The notes under the pieces: generated by a model
Seen by the model: only the letters and a program-made list of their open reading frames with translations
Databases searched by the model: none
Told to the model about the DNA's origin: nothing
Made by a program: the position numbers and the translations under genes
DNA from: an uncultured Verrucomicrobia subdivision 3 bacterium
GTDB taxonomy: Bacteria; Verrucomicrobiota; Verrucomicrobiia; Limisphaerales; UBA11358
Assembly: GCA_903861445.1 (NCBI GenBank)
Contig: CAIOUK010000178.1
Span: 1-19,751, forward strand
Direction: 5' to 3'
Length of the DNA: 19,751 nucleotides
Part shown: positions 1 through 6,500 of the stretch, piece by piece
Numbering within the stretch: the stretch's first letter is position 1
How the letters are laid out: each line of letters opens with the position of its first letter

Positions 1-258
1 TTCACGCCCGCGCTGTTCCCGCAGCTCAACGTGGCGTTTGAAAACTTCATGAAAAAAAACGGCGGCGAGCAGAAATCGGAGTGCCTCATTCCCGCGACCG
101 TCGGCGACCTCGTCACCAGCGGCAAAGCCAAATGCCAAGTGCTGCGCTCGGCGGATTCGTGGTTTGGCGTGACTTACCGCGAAGACCGACCGGTCGTCGT
201 CGAAAACATCCGCCAGCTAATTGCCAGGGGTGATTATCCGGAAAAACTTTGGGTGTGA
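1..258 (+). CDS. Sugar nucleotidyltransferase-like protein, C-terminal fragment
   Basis: The frame is open from base 1 to a TGA at 256-258, giving the last 85 residues of a protein whose start lies outside the window. The tail contains the phrase WFGVTYREDRPVVVENIRQL followed by a terminal EKLW-type ending. I associate this with a family of roughly 300-residue cytoplasmic nucleotidyltransferases (GlmU/RfbA-like N-terminal fold) common in Bacteroidota and Verrucomicrobiota. The catalytic N-terminus (GxGxR signature) is not in view, so the substrate sugar phosphate and nucleotide cannot be named. The GTG at 31 is an internal codon, not a start, because the frame stays open upstream of it. The assignment rests on recognising the C-terminus only. 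Confidence 0.6.
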   Translation, partial: FTPALFPQLNVAFENFMKKNGGEQKSECLIPATVGDLVTSGKAKCQVLRSADSWFGVTYREDRPVVVENIRQLIARGDYPEKLWV

Positions 259-289
259 AGTAGGCGTGGCATCTGGTTACTTGTTGGCC

Positions 290-757
290 ATGATCCGTTC
301 ACTGCTCATTTTATGCTTGGCCATATTGCTTTCTGGCTGCAGCTCGCCAACATCGAGCAGATGGTGTAATAGCAACAAGCATGTTGTATTGATGAAATTC
401 GCCTACGAACCGGCGACAGTCGAAATTTACGGCATCATCCGCCCCCATACATTTCCCGGTTTGCCTAACTATGAAAACGTTGCGGCGGGTGACGAGCCGG
501 AAAATTGCTGGCTACTGCATTTGCTCACGCCTATTACTGTTTCAGCCAATGGACTAAAAGAATATCCCATCAACAACGAGACGGAAACCAACGTCACTGA
601 ATTACAGCTTGTTTTTATGGGCGACGGTGACTACCCCCAATACCGGAAGTTCGTTAGCCAACGGGTCAAAGTGGTAGGGATGCTGTTCCACCAATTCACC
701 GGACATCACCACACGCCGGTTCTAATTACGGTGCAAAAAATTGAAGGACTAAAATAA
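290..757 (+). CDS. Small predicted lipoprotein, DUF4431-like
   Basis: The product is 155 residues. It opens with MIR, a hydrophobic stretch and a lipobox LSGC with Cys17, so it should be exported and lipid-anchored. The ATG at 290 was preferred to the GTG at 221 because it places the signal peptide at the N-terminus. The earlier start would overlap the upstream gene and put a polar 23-residue leader in front of the lipobox. Near the C-terminus (about residues 128-148) is VKVVGMLFHQFTGHHHTPVL, which resembles the conserved core of the DUF4431 family; the consecutive histidines could bind a metal. Its function is unknown. Base and codon use is visibly AT-richer than the neighbouring housekeeping genes, and the ORF ends 4 bp before the convergent nadB stop, so it may be a recent arrival. 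Confidence 0.65.
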   Translation: MIRSLLILCLAILLSGCSSPTSSRWCNSNKHVVLMKFAYEPATVEIYGIIRPHTFPGLPNYENVAAGDEPENCWLLHLLTPITVSANGLKEYPINNETETNVTELQLVFMGDGDYPQYRKFVSQRVKVVGMLFHQFTGHHHTPVLITVQKIEGLK

Positions 758-761
758 AGTT

Positions 762-2363
762 CTACTTTTCCTTCCGCACCACGCTGTCGCGCTGCGCCCA
801 GTCGGGATTCAAATCCGGAAAATCCAGATTGTAATTCAGCCCGCGGCTCTCCGGCCGCATCAGAGCGCAGCGCACGATGAGTTCCGCCACCGTCGCGATG
901 TTGCGCAGTTCCAACAGGTCGGCGGTCACGATGAAATTCCAGTAATACTCCTGAATTTCTTGCTGCAAATTCGCCAGCCGCGATTGCGCGCGTTGCAGCC
1001 GCTTGTTCGTGCGCACGATGCCGACGTAATCCCACATCAGCCGCCGGAGCTCGTCCCAGTTGTGCGCGACAACGACGAGTTCATCCGCGTTCGTCGCGTT
1101 GCCGGATTGCCACACCGGAATTTTGAAATCGGATTTCGGCAGCGGCGCGGAAAGAATTTTCTCCGCTGCGCGATGCGCGCAGACGAGCGCCTCCAGCAGC
1201 GAATTGCTTGCCAGCCGGTTCGCACCGTGCAGGCCGGTGCACGCCACCTCGCCAACGGCGAACAGTCCCGCGATGTCTGTCCCGCCGTCCACGTTCGTCA
1301 CCACGCCGCCGCACTGATAATGCGCCGCCGGCACCACGGGAATCGGCTCGCGCGTGATGTCTATTCCGTAGCGCAAACACGTCTGGTAAATATTCGGAAA
1401 CCGTTCGATGATGAATTTCGCCGGCTTGTGCGTGATGTCCAGATGCACGCAGTCCGCGCCGGATTTTTTCATCTCGCTGTCAATCGCGCGGGCCACCACG
1501 TCGCGCGGCGCGAGCGATTTCAGCGGATGCACGGCGTCCATGAATTCCCGGCCGTCGAGCGTTTTCAAGATTCCACCCTCGCCGCGAACGGCCTCGGAAA
1601 TCAAAAAAGATTTCGCCTTCGGATGATACAGGCACGTCGGATGAAACTGCACGAACTCCATGTTCGCGATGCTCGCGCCCGCGCGAAATGCCATCGCCAC
1701 GCCGTCACCGGTCGCGATGTCGGGATTCGTCGTGTAGAGATAAACCTTGCCGCAACCGCCCGTCGCCAGCACCGTCACCGGCGCGGCGAACGTCCAGACG
1801 CGGTTCGCCTTTTTGTCGAAAACATACGCGCCGAGACAGCGATTCTCGCCAACGTAACCGAGCTTCTGGCTGGTAATCAAATCAATCGCGATGTGGTTTT
1901 CAAAAATCTCGATGTTCGGCTGCGCCGCGACCGCCGCGAGCAACGCGCGCTCGATTTCGCGACCCGTCACGTCTTTTGCATGCAGAATGCGCCGCTCGGA
2001 ATGGCCGCCTTCACGACCGAGGTCGAGCTGTTTGCCGCCGTCCTCGCTCGGCGCGGCGCTTTCGGAAAATTTCATGCCGAGCGCAATCAGCTCCGCGATG
2101 CGCGCCGGCCCTTCCTCGACAATCGTGCGGACGACGCTTTCTTTGCACAAGCCCGCGCCCGCCGTGAGCGTGTCACGCACATGCGACTCGAAGGAATCTT
2201 CCTTGCTCGTGACCGACGCGATGCCGCCCTGCGCGTAATTGGTGTTCGACTCCGCGCGGTCTTTTTTGGTGACGATGGCCACACGCCCGCGCGGCGCGAC
2301 CTTCAGCGCGAACGTCAGCCCCGCGATGCCGCTGCCGAGGATGAGAAAGTCAAATTGTTTCAT
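762..2363 (-). CDS. nadB: L-aspartate oxidase NadB
   Basis: This cytoplasmic flavoenzyme oxidises L-aspartate to iminoaspartate, the first step of de novo NAD synthesis, which NadA then uses. The 533-residue length fits the family (E. coli about 540). Visible signatures are the FAD dinucleotide-binding GSGIAGL at residues 10-16, HSERRILHAKDVTG at 121-134, QFHPT at 239-243, EAVRGEGG at 257-264, HYQCGGV at 348-354 and GEVACTGLHGANRLASNSLL at 371-390, all typical of the succinate dehydrogenase/aspartate oxidase superfamily. The ATG at 2363 was chosen over the in-frame ATG at 2402 because MKQFDFLILGSG starts the Rossmann strand directly, while the longer N-terminus would be translated from repeat sequence. 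panC lies 69 bp upstream on the same strand with a palindromic repeat between them. nadA and nadC are not in the window. Confidence 0.96.
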   Translation of the reverse strand: MKQFDFLILGSGIAGLTFALKVAPRGRVAIVTKKDRAESNTNYAQGGIASVTSKEDSFESHVRDTLTAGAGLCKESVVRTIVEEGPARIAELIALGMKFSESAAPSEDGGKQLDLGREGGHSERRILHAKDVTGREIERALLAAVAAQPNIEIFENHIAIDLITSQKLGYVGENRCLGAYVFDKKANRVWTFAAPVTVLATGGCGKVYLYTTNPDIATGDGVAMAFRAGASIANMEFVQFHPTCLYHPKAKSFLISEAVRGEGGILKTLDGREFMDAVHPLKSLAPRDVVARAIDSEMKKSGADCVHLDITHKPAKFIIERFPNIYQTCLRYGIDITREPIPVVPAAHYQCGGVVTNVDGGTDIAGLFAVGEVACTGLHGANRLASNSLLEALVCAHRAAEKILSAPLPKSDFKIPVWQSGNATNADELVVVAHNWDELRRLMWDYVGIVRTNKRLQRAQSRLANLQQEIQEYYWNFIVTADLLELRNIATVAELIVRCALMRPESRGLNYNLDFPDLNPDWAQRDSVVRKEK

Positions 2364-2372
2364 GTTGCTTGC

Positions 2373-2427
2373 CACAGAGTCACAGAGCCGCAGAGAAAAC
2401 AAGACTCTGTGTCTCTGCGCCTCTGTG
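2373..2427. repeat. Palindromic CACAGAG-type dispersed repeat
   Basis: Two 23-base arms, 2373-2395 and 2405-2427, are inverted copies matching at 19 of 23 positions around a 9-base A-rich loop. Each arm is made of iterated 8-base words of the CACAGAG/CGCAGAG kind. It fills nearly all of the 69-bp gap between panC and nadB. I recall this word as a common intergenic repeat in Verrucomicrobiota and Planctomycetota genomes. There is no T-tract, so a rho-independent terminator is unlikely, although a transcript crossing it would fold. Confidence 0.8.
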
Positions 2428-2432
2428 TCTGA

Positions 2433-3293
2433 TTATAGTTTTGCATTATCAATCAACCGCGTCTTGCCGAAATAAACCGCCAGCGCCATGTGCGCGCCGC
2501 GTTTCACCTGCGCCACCGGCTGCAAGGTTTCGGGATCAAAAAACTCGACGTAATCCAGTCGCGCCAGCGGCGCGGCAGTGAGGAATGCCTGCAAATCCTT
2601 TTTCAATCGCGCCGCCGTCACGGGTTTTTTTGCTATCGCATTTTTCGCCGCTTGCAACGCGTGGAACAAAATCACCGCCTGCGCGCGCTGCTCCGCGTCG
2701 AGATATTTGTTCCGCGAACTCATCGCCAGCCCATCCGGCTCGCGCCGCGTCGGCGCGACGATGATTTGAACCGGAAAATTCAAGTCCATGACCATGCGCT
2801 TAATGATGGCCGCCTGCTGAAAATCTTTTTGCCCGAAAATGGAAACGTCCGGCAGCACGAGATTGAACAGCTTCGCCACCACTGTCGTTACACCGCGAAA
2901 ATGCACCGGCCGCACCGCGCCTTCCATCACGCGCCCCAAATTTTCCTCAACGACATAAGTGCTGTATTTGCCTTCCGCTTTGCCCGGATACATTTCCGCG
3001 TCGCCCGGTGTAAAAACCACATCCACGCCCTCGTCGCGGCACAGTTTCAAATCACGTTTTAAATCGCGCGGGTATTTGGAGAGATCCTCGGTCGGCGCGA
3101 ATTGCGTCGGGTTGACGTAGATGCTAACGACCACGATGCCGTTTTTGCCAACGCGTTTGCGCGCCTCGCGCACGAGGCTCAGGTGGCCGTCATGCAAATA
3201 GCCCATCGTCGGCACAAAGCCGATTTTCACGCCGGCGCGTTTCCAGCGCAGCGCGAGTTGCTGCATGGCGGCGGCACGGGAGACAATTCGCAT
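2433..3293 (-). CDS. panC: Pantothenate synthetase PanC
   Basis: The enzyme joins D-pantoate and beta-alanine, using ATP through a pantoyl-adenylate, to give pantothenate for coenzyme A. It is 286 residues, the usual family length. The N-terminus has the nucleotidyltransferase signature VPTMGYLHDGHLSLV with the HxGH motif at residues 34-37. Further family signatures are SIYVNPTQFAPTEDLSKYPR at about 57-76, HFRGVTTVVAKLFN at 131-144, GQKDFQQ at 154-160 and the KMSKS-like MSSRN at 191-195. The ATG at 3293 starts directly at the first conserved strand. No Shine-Dalgarno sequence is visible. It lies downstream of the glutaredoxin terminator, so it probably has its own promoter in the 3294-3330 gap, and upstream of nadB, with which it may be co-transcribed. 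panB and panD are not in the window. Confidence 0.97.
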   Translation of the reverse strand: MRIVSRAAAMQQLALRWKRAGVKIGFVPTMGYLHDGHLSLVREARKRVGKNGIVVVSIYVNPTQFAPTEDLSKYPRDLKRDLKLCRDEGVDVVFTPGDAEMYPGKAEGKYSTYVVEENLGRVMEGAVRPVHFRGVTTVVAKLFNLVLPDVSIFGQKDFQQAAIIKRMVMDLNFPVQIIVAPTRREPDGLAMSSRNKYLDAEQRAQAVILFHALQAAKNAIAKKPVTAARLKKDLQAFLTAAPLARLDYVEFFDPETLQPVAQVKRGAHMALAVYFGKTRLIDNAKL

Positions 3294-3330
3294 GAAAGAG
3301 GTTTAACTTAATTCGGAAGCAATTTCACGA

Positions 3331-3363
3331 AAGAAAAAGCCGCACCGGGGTTTCCGGCGCGGC
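3331..3363 (-). terminator. Rho-independent terminator after the glutaredoxin gene
   Basis: On the minus strand a 10-bp stem (arms 3354-3363 and 3339-3348, one G-T wobble, almost entirely G+C) closes a 5-base loop. It is followed immediately by TTTTTCTT (complement of 3331-3338). It sits 22 bp downstream of the glutaredoxin stop codon and in front of panC, separating the two transcription units. Confidence 0.85.
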
Positions 3364-3385
3364 GTTGTTCCCCACCCAAAAATTT

Positions 3386-3712
3386 TTAAGCCTGCGCGTA
3401 GAGGTGCGTGTGTTTGCTGCACGACTGATTCGTCGGCGCGTCCGGCACGCGGTCGTTCGGCGTCACGATGTTGTTCGCGAGCATCCAGGCTTCGACCTCG
3501 TCGCCGCTGATGTCGGACAGCATGTGGCCGTTGATTTCGACGCAGGGGCTCAACATCTGGCCGCTACGCTCAATCATCTCCGCGCGTTGCGCCGGGTCGT
3601 TGATGATGTCGCGGTCTTCAAAAGGCAAATCATATTTCTTGAGAATGGCGCGGACGCCATTGCTCCAGCCGCAGGTCGGTTTCAAATAGGCGATGATTTT
3701 CGGTTTGCTCAT
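3386..3712 (-). CDS. Monothiol glutaredoxin-like protein
   Basis: The product is 108 residues with a thioredoxin-fold glutaredoxin core. MSKPKIIAYLKPTCGWSNGV puts the active site CGWS at residues 14-17, followed by an alpha helix and LPFEDRDI. The second active-site cysteine is Ser17, the monothiol arrangement; the family usually has CGFS, so Trp replaces Phe. A likely role is glutathione-linked thiol transfer or Fe-S cluster handling in the cytoplasm. After the core comes a 20-residue tail with a further cysteine in SCSKHTH. The ATG at 3712 was chosen because MSKPK begins the first beta strand; the frame stays open upstream to 3934, but that sequence includes a dispersed repeat. It lies 133 bp downstream of tgt and has its own terminator. 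Confidence 0.8.
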   Translation of the reverse strand: MSKPKIIAYLKPTCGWSNGVRAILKKYDLPFEDRDIINDPAQRAEMIERSGQMLSPCVEINGHMLSDISGDEVEAWMLANNIVTPNDRVPDAPTNQSCSKHTHLYAQA

Positions 3713-3783
3713 AGTTTTACAAAAATTGTTGTTTCGACGACAAGATAGTGCCACATCAAAGGCTGCCCTGCAAATTTTCTTTG

Positions 3784-3833
3784 GACACGAATTGGCACGA
3801 ATCCCATTTGTGAAAATTAGTGCAATTCGTGTC
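3784..3833. repeat. Palindromic CACGAATT-type dispersed repeat
   Basis: Arms at 3784-3794 and 3823-3833 are perfect 11-base inverted copies (GACACGAATTG). The homology continues less perfectly inward, with GCACGAAT on one side facing TTAGTGC on the other. It lies between the tgt stop (3846) and the glutaredoxin start (3712). The word is familiar to me from many environmental bacterial genomes as a dispersed intergenic element. It is the second of three differently worded palindromes in this window. Confidence 0.75.
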
Positions 3834-3845
3834 GGGCTTTTCAGT

Positions 3846-4991
3846 TCATTCCTTGGCCGCATGTTTTTTCCGGTGCGCCAGAATTTTTTCCGATGGCTTG
3901 AAGTTCGCGATGAATTCCCGGTAAAACTCCGCAAATGTGCCGGCGGCGAGATGTGCGCGGGCGTCGGCCATCACCTTGAGATACATGTGGGTGTTGTGGA
4001 CGCTCAACATCCGCAGGCCGAGAATTTCATTCGCCTTGAGCAGATGCCGGAGATAGGCGCGCGTAAAATGTTTGCACGCGAAACAGTCACAGTCGTCCTC
4101 AATCGGTTTGAAATCCATTTTGTAGCTGCCGCCCTTGATGCCGAGTGCGCCGCGCCGCGTGTAAGCCGTGCCGTTGCGCGCGACGCGCGTGGGCAGCACA
4201 CAATCGAACATATCCACACCGCGCGCGATGAGTTCGAGCATTTGCGCGGGCGTGCCGAGACCCATCGCGTAACGCGCCTTGTGCGCGGGCAGATGCGGGA
4301 CGGACATTTCAATCGCCTGCAACATTTCCGGTTCCGGTTCGCCGACGCTTACGCCGCCGATGGCGTAGCCGTCAAAATCCATTTCAACCAACGCCTTCGC
4401 GCATTGCTCGCGCAGCGCGGGATTGTTGCCGCCCTGCACGATGCCGAAAACTTTCTGGCCGTCCGCGCGCGGCTGCGTGCGACATTCGCGCGCCCAGCGG
4501 ATGGTGCGCTCGACGGCGAGGCGCTGCTCCTTCGCGGGCGCGTCGTGCGACGGACATTCGTCGAAAACCATCGCGATGTCGGAGCCGAGCACGCGCTGGA
4601 TTTCCATGGATTCTTTCGGGCCGATAAATAAAAGCGAGCCGTCCAAGTGCGAACGGAATTCCACGCCGTGTTCTTTGACTTTGCGAATTTTTGCGAGACT
4701 GAAAACTTGAAAGCCGCCGCTGTCGGTGAGAATCGGCAACTGCCAATTCATGAACTTGTGCAAGCCGCCGGCCGCCGTGATGACTTCCAGACCGGGCCGG
4801 ATGTTCAGATGGTAGGTGTTGCCGAGAATGATTTGCGTGCCGCACTCCAGCAATTCGCGCGGATCCATCGCCTTCACGCTGGCTTGCGTGCCGACGGGCA
4901 TATAAACCGGCGTGTCCACGACACCATGCGCGGTGGTCAATTTACCAAGCCGCGCTTTCGTGGTCGTGTCCGTTTTGAGAAGTTCAAACAT
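3846..4991 (-). CDS. tgt: Queuine/preQ1 tRNA-guanine transglycosylase Tgt
   Basis: The enzyme exchanges the wobble guanine (position 34) of tRNAs with GUN anticodons for preQ1, a step of queuosine synthesis. It is 381 residues, normal for bacterial Tgt. The catalytic aspartates are Asp90 in TDSGGFQVFSL and Asp263 in MFDCVLPTRVARNG. GIVQGG (184-189) and YAIGGVSVGE (209-218) line the guanine pocket. The zinc site is CDCFAC (Cys301, Cys303, Cys306) plus His332 in SVHN. The ATG at 4991 gives the expected N-terminus MFELLKTD. No other queuosine genes (queA, queC-F) are present. It is the first gene of the minus-strand run and diverges from glgC across 188 bp. Confidence 0.97.
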   Translation of the reverse strand: MFELLKTDTTTKARLGKLTTAHGVVDTPVYMPVGTQASVKAMDPRELLECGTQIILGNTYHLNIRPGLEVITAAGGLHKFMNWQLPILTDSGGFQVFSLAKIRKVKEHGVEFRSHLDGSLLFIGPKESMEIQRVLGSDIAMVFDECPSHDAPAKEQRLAVERTIRWARECRTQPRADGQKVFGIVQGGNNPALREQCAKALVEMDFDGYAIGGVSVGEPEPEMLQAIEMSVPHLPAHKARYAMGLGTPAQMLELIARGVDMFDCVLPTRVARNGTAYTRRGALGIKGGSYKMDFKPIEDDCDCFACKHFTRAYLRHLLKANEILGLRMLSVHNTHMYLKVMADARAHLAAGTFAEFYREFIANFKPSEKILAHRKKHAAKE

Positions 4992-5179
4992 CGGTCAAAG
5001 GATAAAATAAAAACGGCGCGATGGCAGGTGAAAATTGCCGGCGGCTGAACTGTGGTAAATCTGACGGCGATTTTCGTTGGAAACGGGTGGAAGCAATTAT
5101 TTTTCCATTTTCAAATCTGCGGCTTGCGGCTAGGTATCTAACTGCGTTAAAGTTTCCCCAACTTCAACAACAAAAATTT

Positions 5180-6487
5180 ATGTCACAAACCGGCCGCCAA
5201 TCTCTTAATCTCAGCAAAGTGCTTTGCGTCATCATGGGTGGCGGTCAGGGCACGCGGCTGTTTCCGCTCACGAAGGATCGCGCCAAACCGGCGGTGCCGC
5301 TTGCCGGCAAATACCGCATCGTGGACATCCCGATCTCGAATTGCATCAATTCCCGCTTCCGCCGCATCTATATTTTGACGCAGTTCAATTCCACGTCGCT
5401 GCACGGCCATATTTCGCGGACGTATAAATTCGACCAGTTTTCCAGCGGCTTCGTGGAAATTCTCGCGGCGCAGCAGACCTTAAACAACAACTCCTGGTAT
5501 GAAGGCACGGCGGATGCGGTGCGGAAAAATCTCGTCCACTTTTTGAACCACGATTTCGACTACCTGCTCATCCTGAGCGGTGACCAGTTGTATCGGATGG
5601 ATTTTCAGGAAGTCATCGAGCAACATCGTGAAACCGGCGCAGACATCACCATCGCCACCATTCCGGTGAATCGCAACGAGGCGAAAGCCTGTGGCATCCT
5701 GCAAATGGACAGCGAAAAACGCATCACCAATTTCGTCGAAAAACCGAAGGAAGACGCCCTGCTGGATTCACTGAAAATCACGTCGGCGATGAATGCGCAG
5801 CTCGCCATTCCCAATGGCAATGAATCCTTTCTGGCCTCGATGGGCATTTATGTTTTTAACCGCAACGTCGTCACCGAGCTATTGGACAATCCGCTCTCTG
5901 ATTTCGGCAAGCACATCATTCCGGCCGCCATCAAGTCGCACCGCGTTTTCTCCTATGTTTATCAAGGCTATTGGGAGGACATCGGCACGATTCGCAATTT
6001 CTTTGAAGCCAACCTCGACCTCGTGAGCGAACTGCCGCGCTTCAATTTCTTTGACATGAGCGCGCCGATTTTTTCGCGGCCACGCTTCCTGCCCGGCTCC
6101 AAGATCAACGGCGCGCAGATTGACCACGCCGTCATTTCCGACGGCTGTATCATCAACCGCGCCCGCATCAGCAACCCCATCGTCGGCCTGCGCACCATTA
6201 TCGGCGACGGCACGGAACTCAACCGCGTCGTCACCCTCGGCAGCGACTATTACGAATCGGCGGAATCCGTGGCACGCCATGAAAGCGAGGGTCGGCCACG
6301 CGTGGGCATCGGCGCGCATTGCAAGATCGAGAACGCCATCATTGATAAGAATGCGCGCATCGGGAACAACGTGACCATCTCACCCGCCGGCAAGCCGGAG
6401 AATGTGGATCACGAACGCTATTTCATCCGCGATGGAATCGTCATCATTCCGAAGGACGCGGTAATCCCGCATGGGATGGTGATTTAA
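5180..6487 (+). CDS. glgC: Glucose-1-phosphate adenylyltransferase GlgC
   Basis: The enzyme makes ADP-glucose and pyrophosphate from ATP and glucose-1-phosphate, the committed step of bacterial glycogen synthesis. It is 435 residues. The N-terminal catalytic domain shows MGGGQGTRLFPLTKDRAKP at 19-37, YRIVDIPISNC at 45-55, WYEGTADAV at 106-114, SGDQLYRMD at 133-141, FVEKPKE at 185-191 and YWEDIGTIRNFFEANLDL. The C-terminal part is a left-handed beta-helix with hexapeptide-like repeats. The frame is open back to a GTG at 5021, but the ATG at 5180 puts the conserved strand about 13 residues from the N-terminus as in the family, and the extra 53 residues look like non-coding upstream DNA. No Shine-Dalgarno is visible. 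The next gene starts 13 bp after its stop. Confidence 0.95.
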   Translation: MSQTGRQSLNLSKVLCVIMGGGQGTRLFPLTKDRAKPAVPLAGKYRIVDIPISNCINSRFRRIYILTQFNSTSLHGHISRTYKFDQFSSGFVEILAAQQTLNNNSWYEGTADAVRKNLVHFLNHDFDYLLILSGDQLYRMDFQEVIEQHRETGADITIATIPVNRNEAKACGILQMDSEKRITNFVEKPKEDALLDSLKITSAMNAQLAIPNGNESFLASMGIYVFNRNVVTELLDNPLSDFGKHIIPAAIKSHRVFSYVYQGYWEDIGTIRNFFEANLDLVSELPRFNFFDMSAPIFSRPRFLPGSKINGAQIDHAVISDGCIINRARISNPIVGLRTIIGDGTELNRVVTLGSDYYESAESVARHESEGRPRVGIGAHCKIENAIIDKNARIGNNVTISPAGKPENVDHERYFIRDGIVIIPKDAVIPHGMVI

Positions 6488-6500
6488 AAATGTCCAGCCC

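Noticed and set aside
960..2432. 490-residue plus-strand ORF opposite nadB
   Set aside because: Its translation is Arg/His/Ala-rich with no recognisable motif, as expected for the antisense of a GC-rich gene; nadB on the other strand has all its family signatures.
5021..5179. 53-residue N-terminal extension of GlgC
   Set aside because: The extension matches nothing in the family and covers the divergent promoter gap; the ATG at 5180 gives the expected N-terminus.
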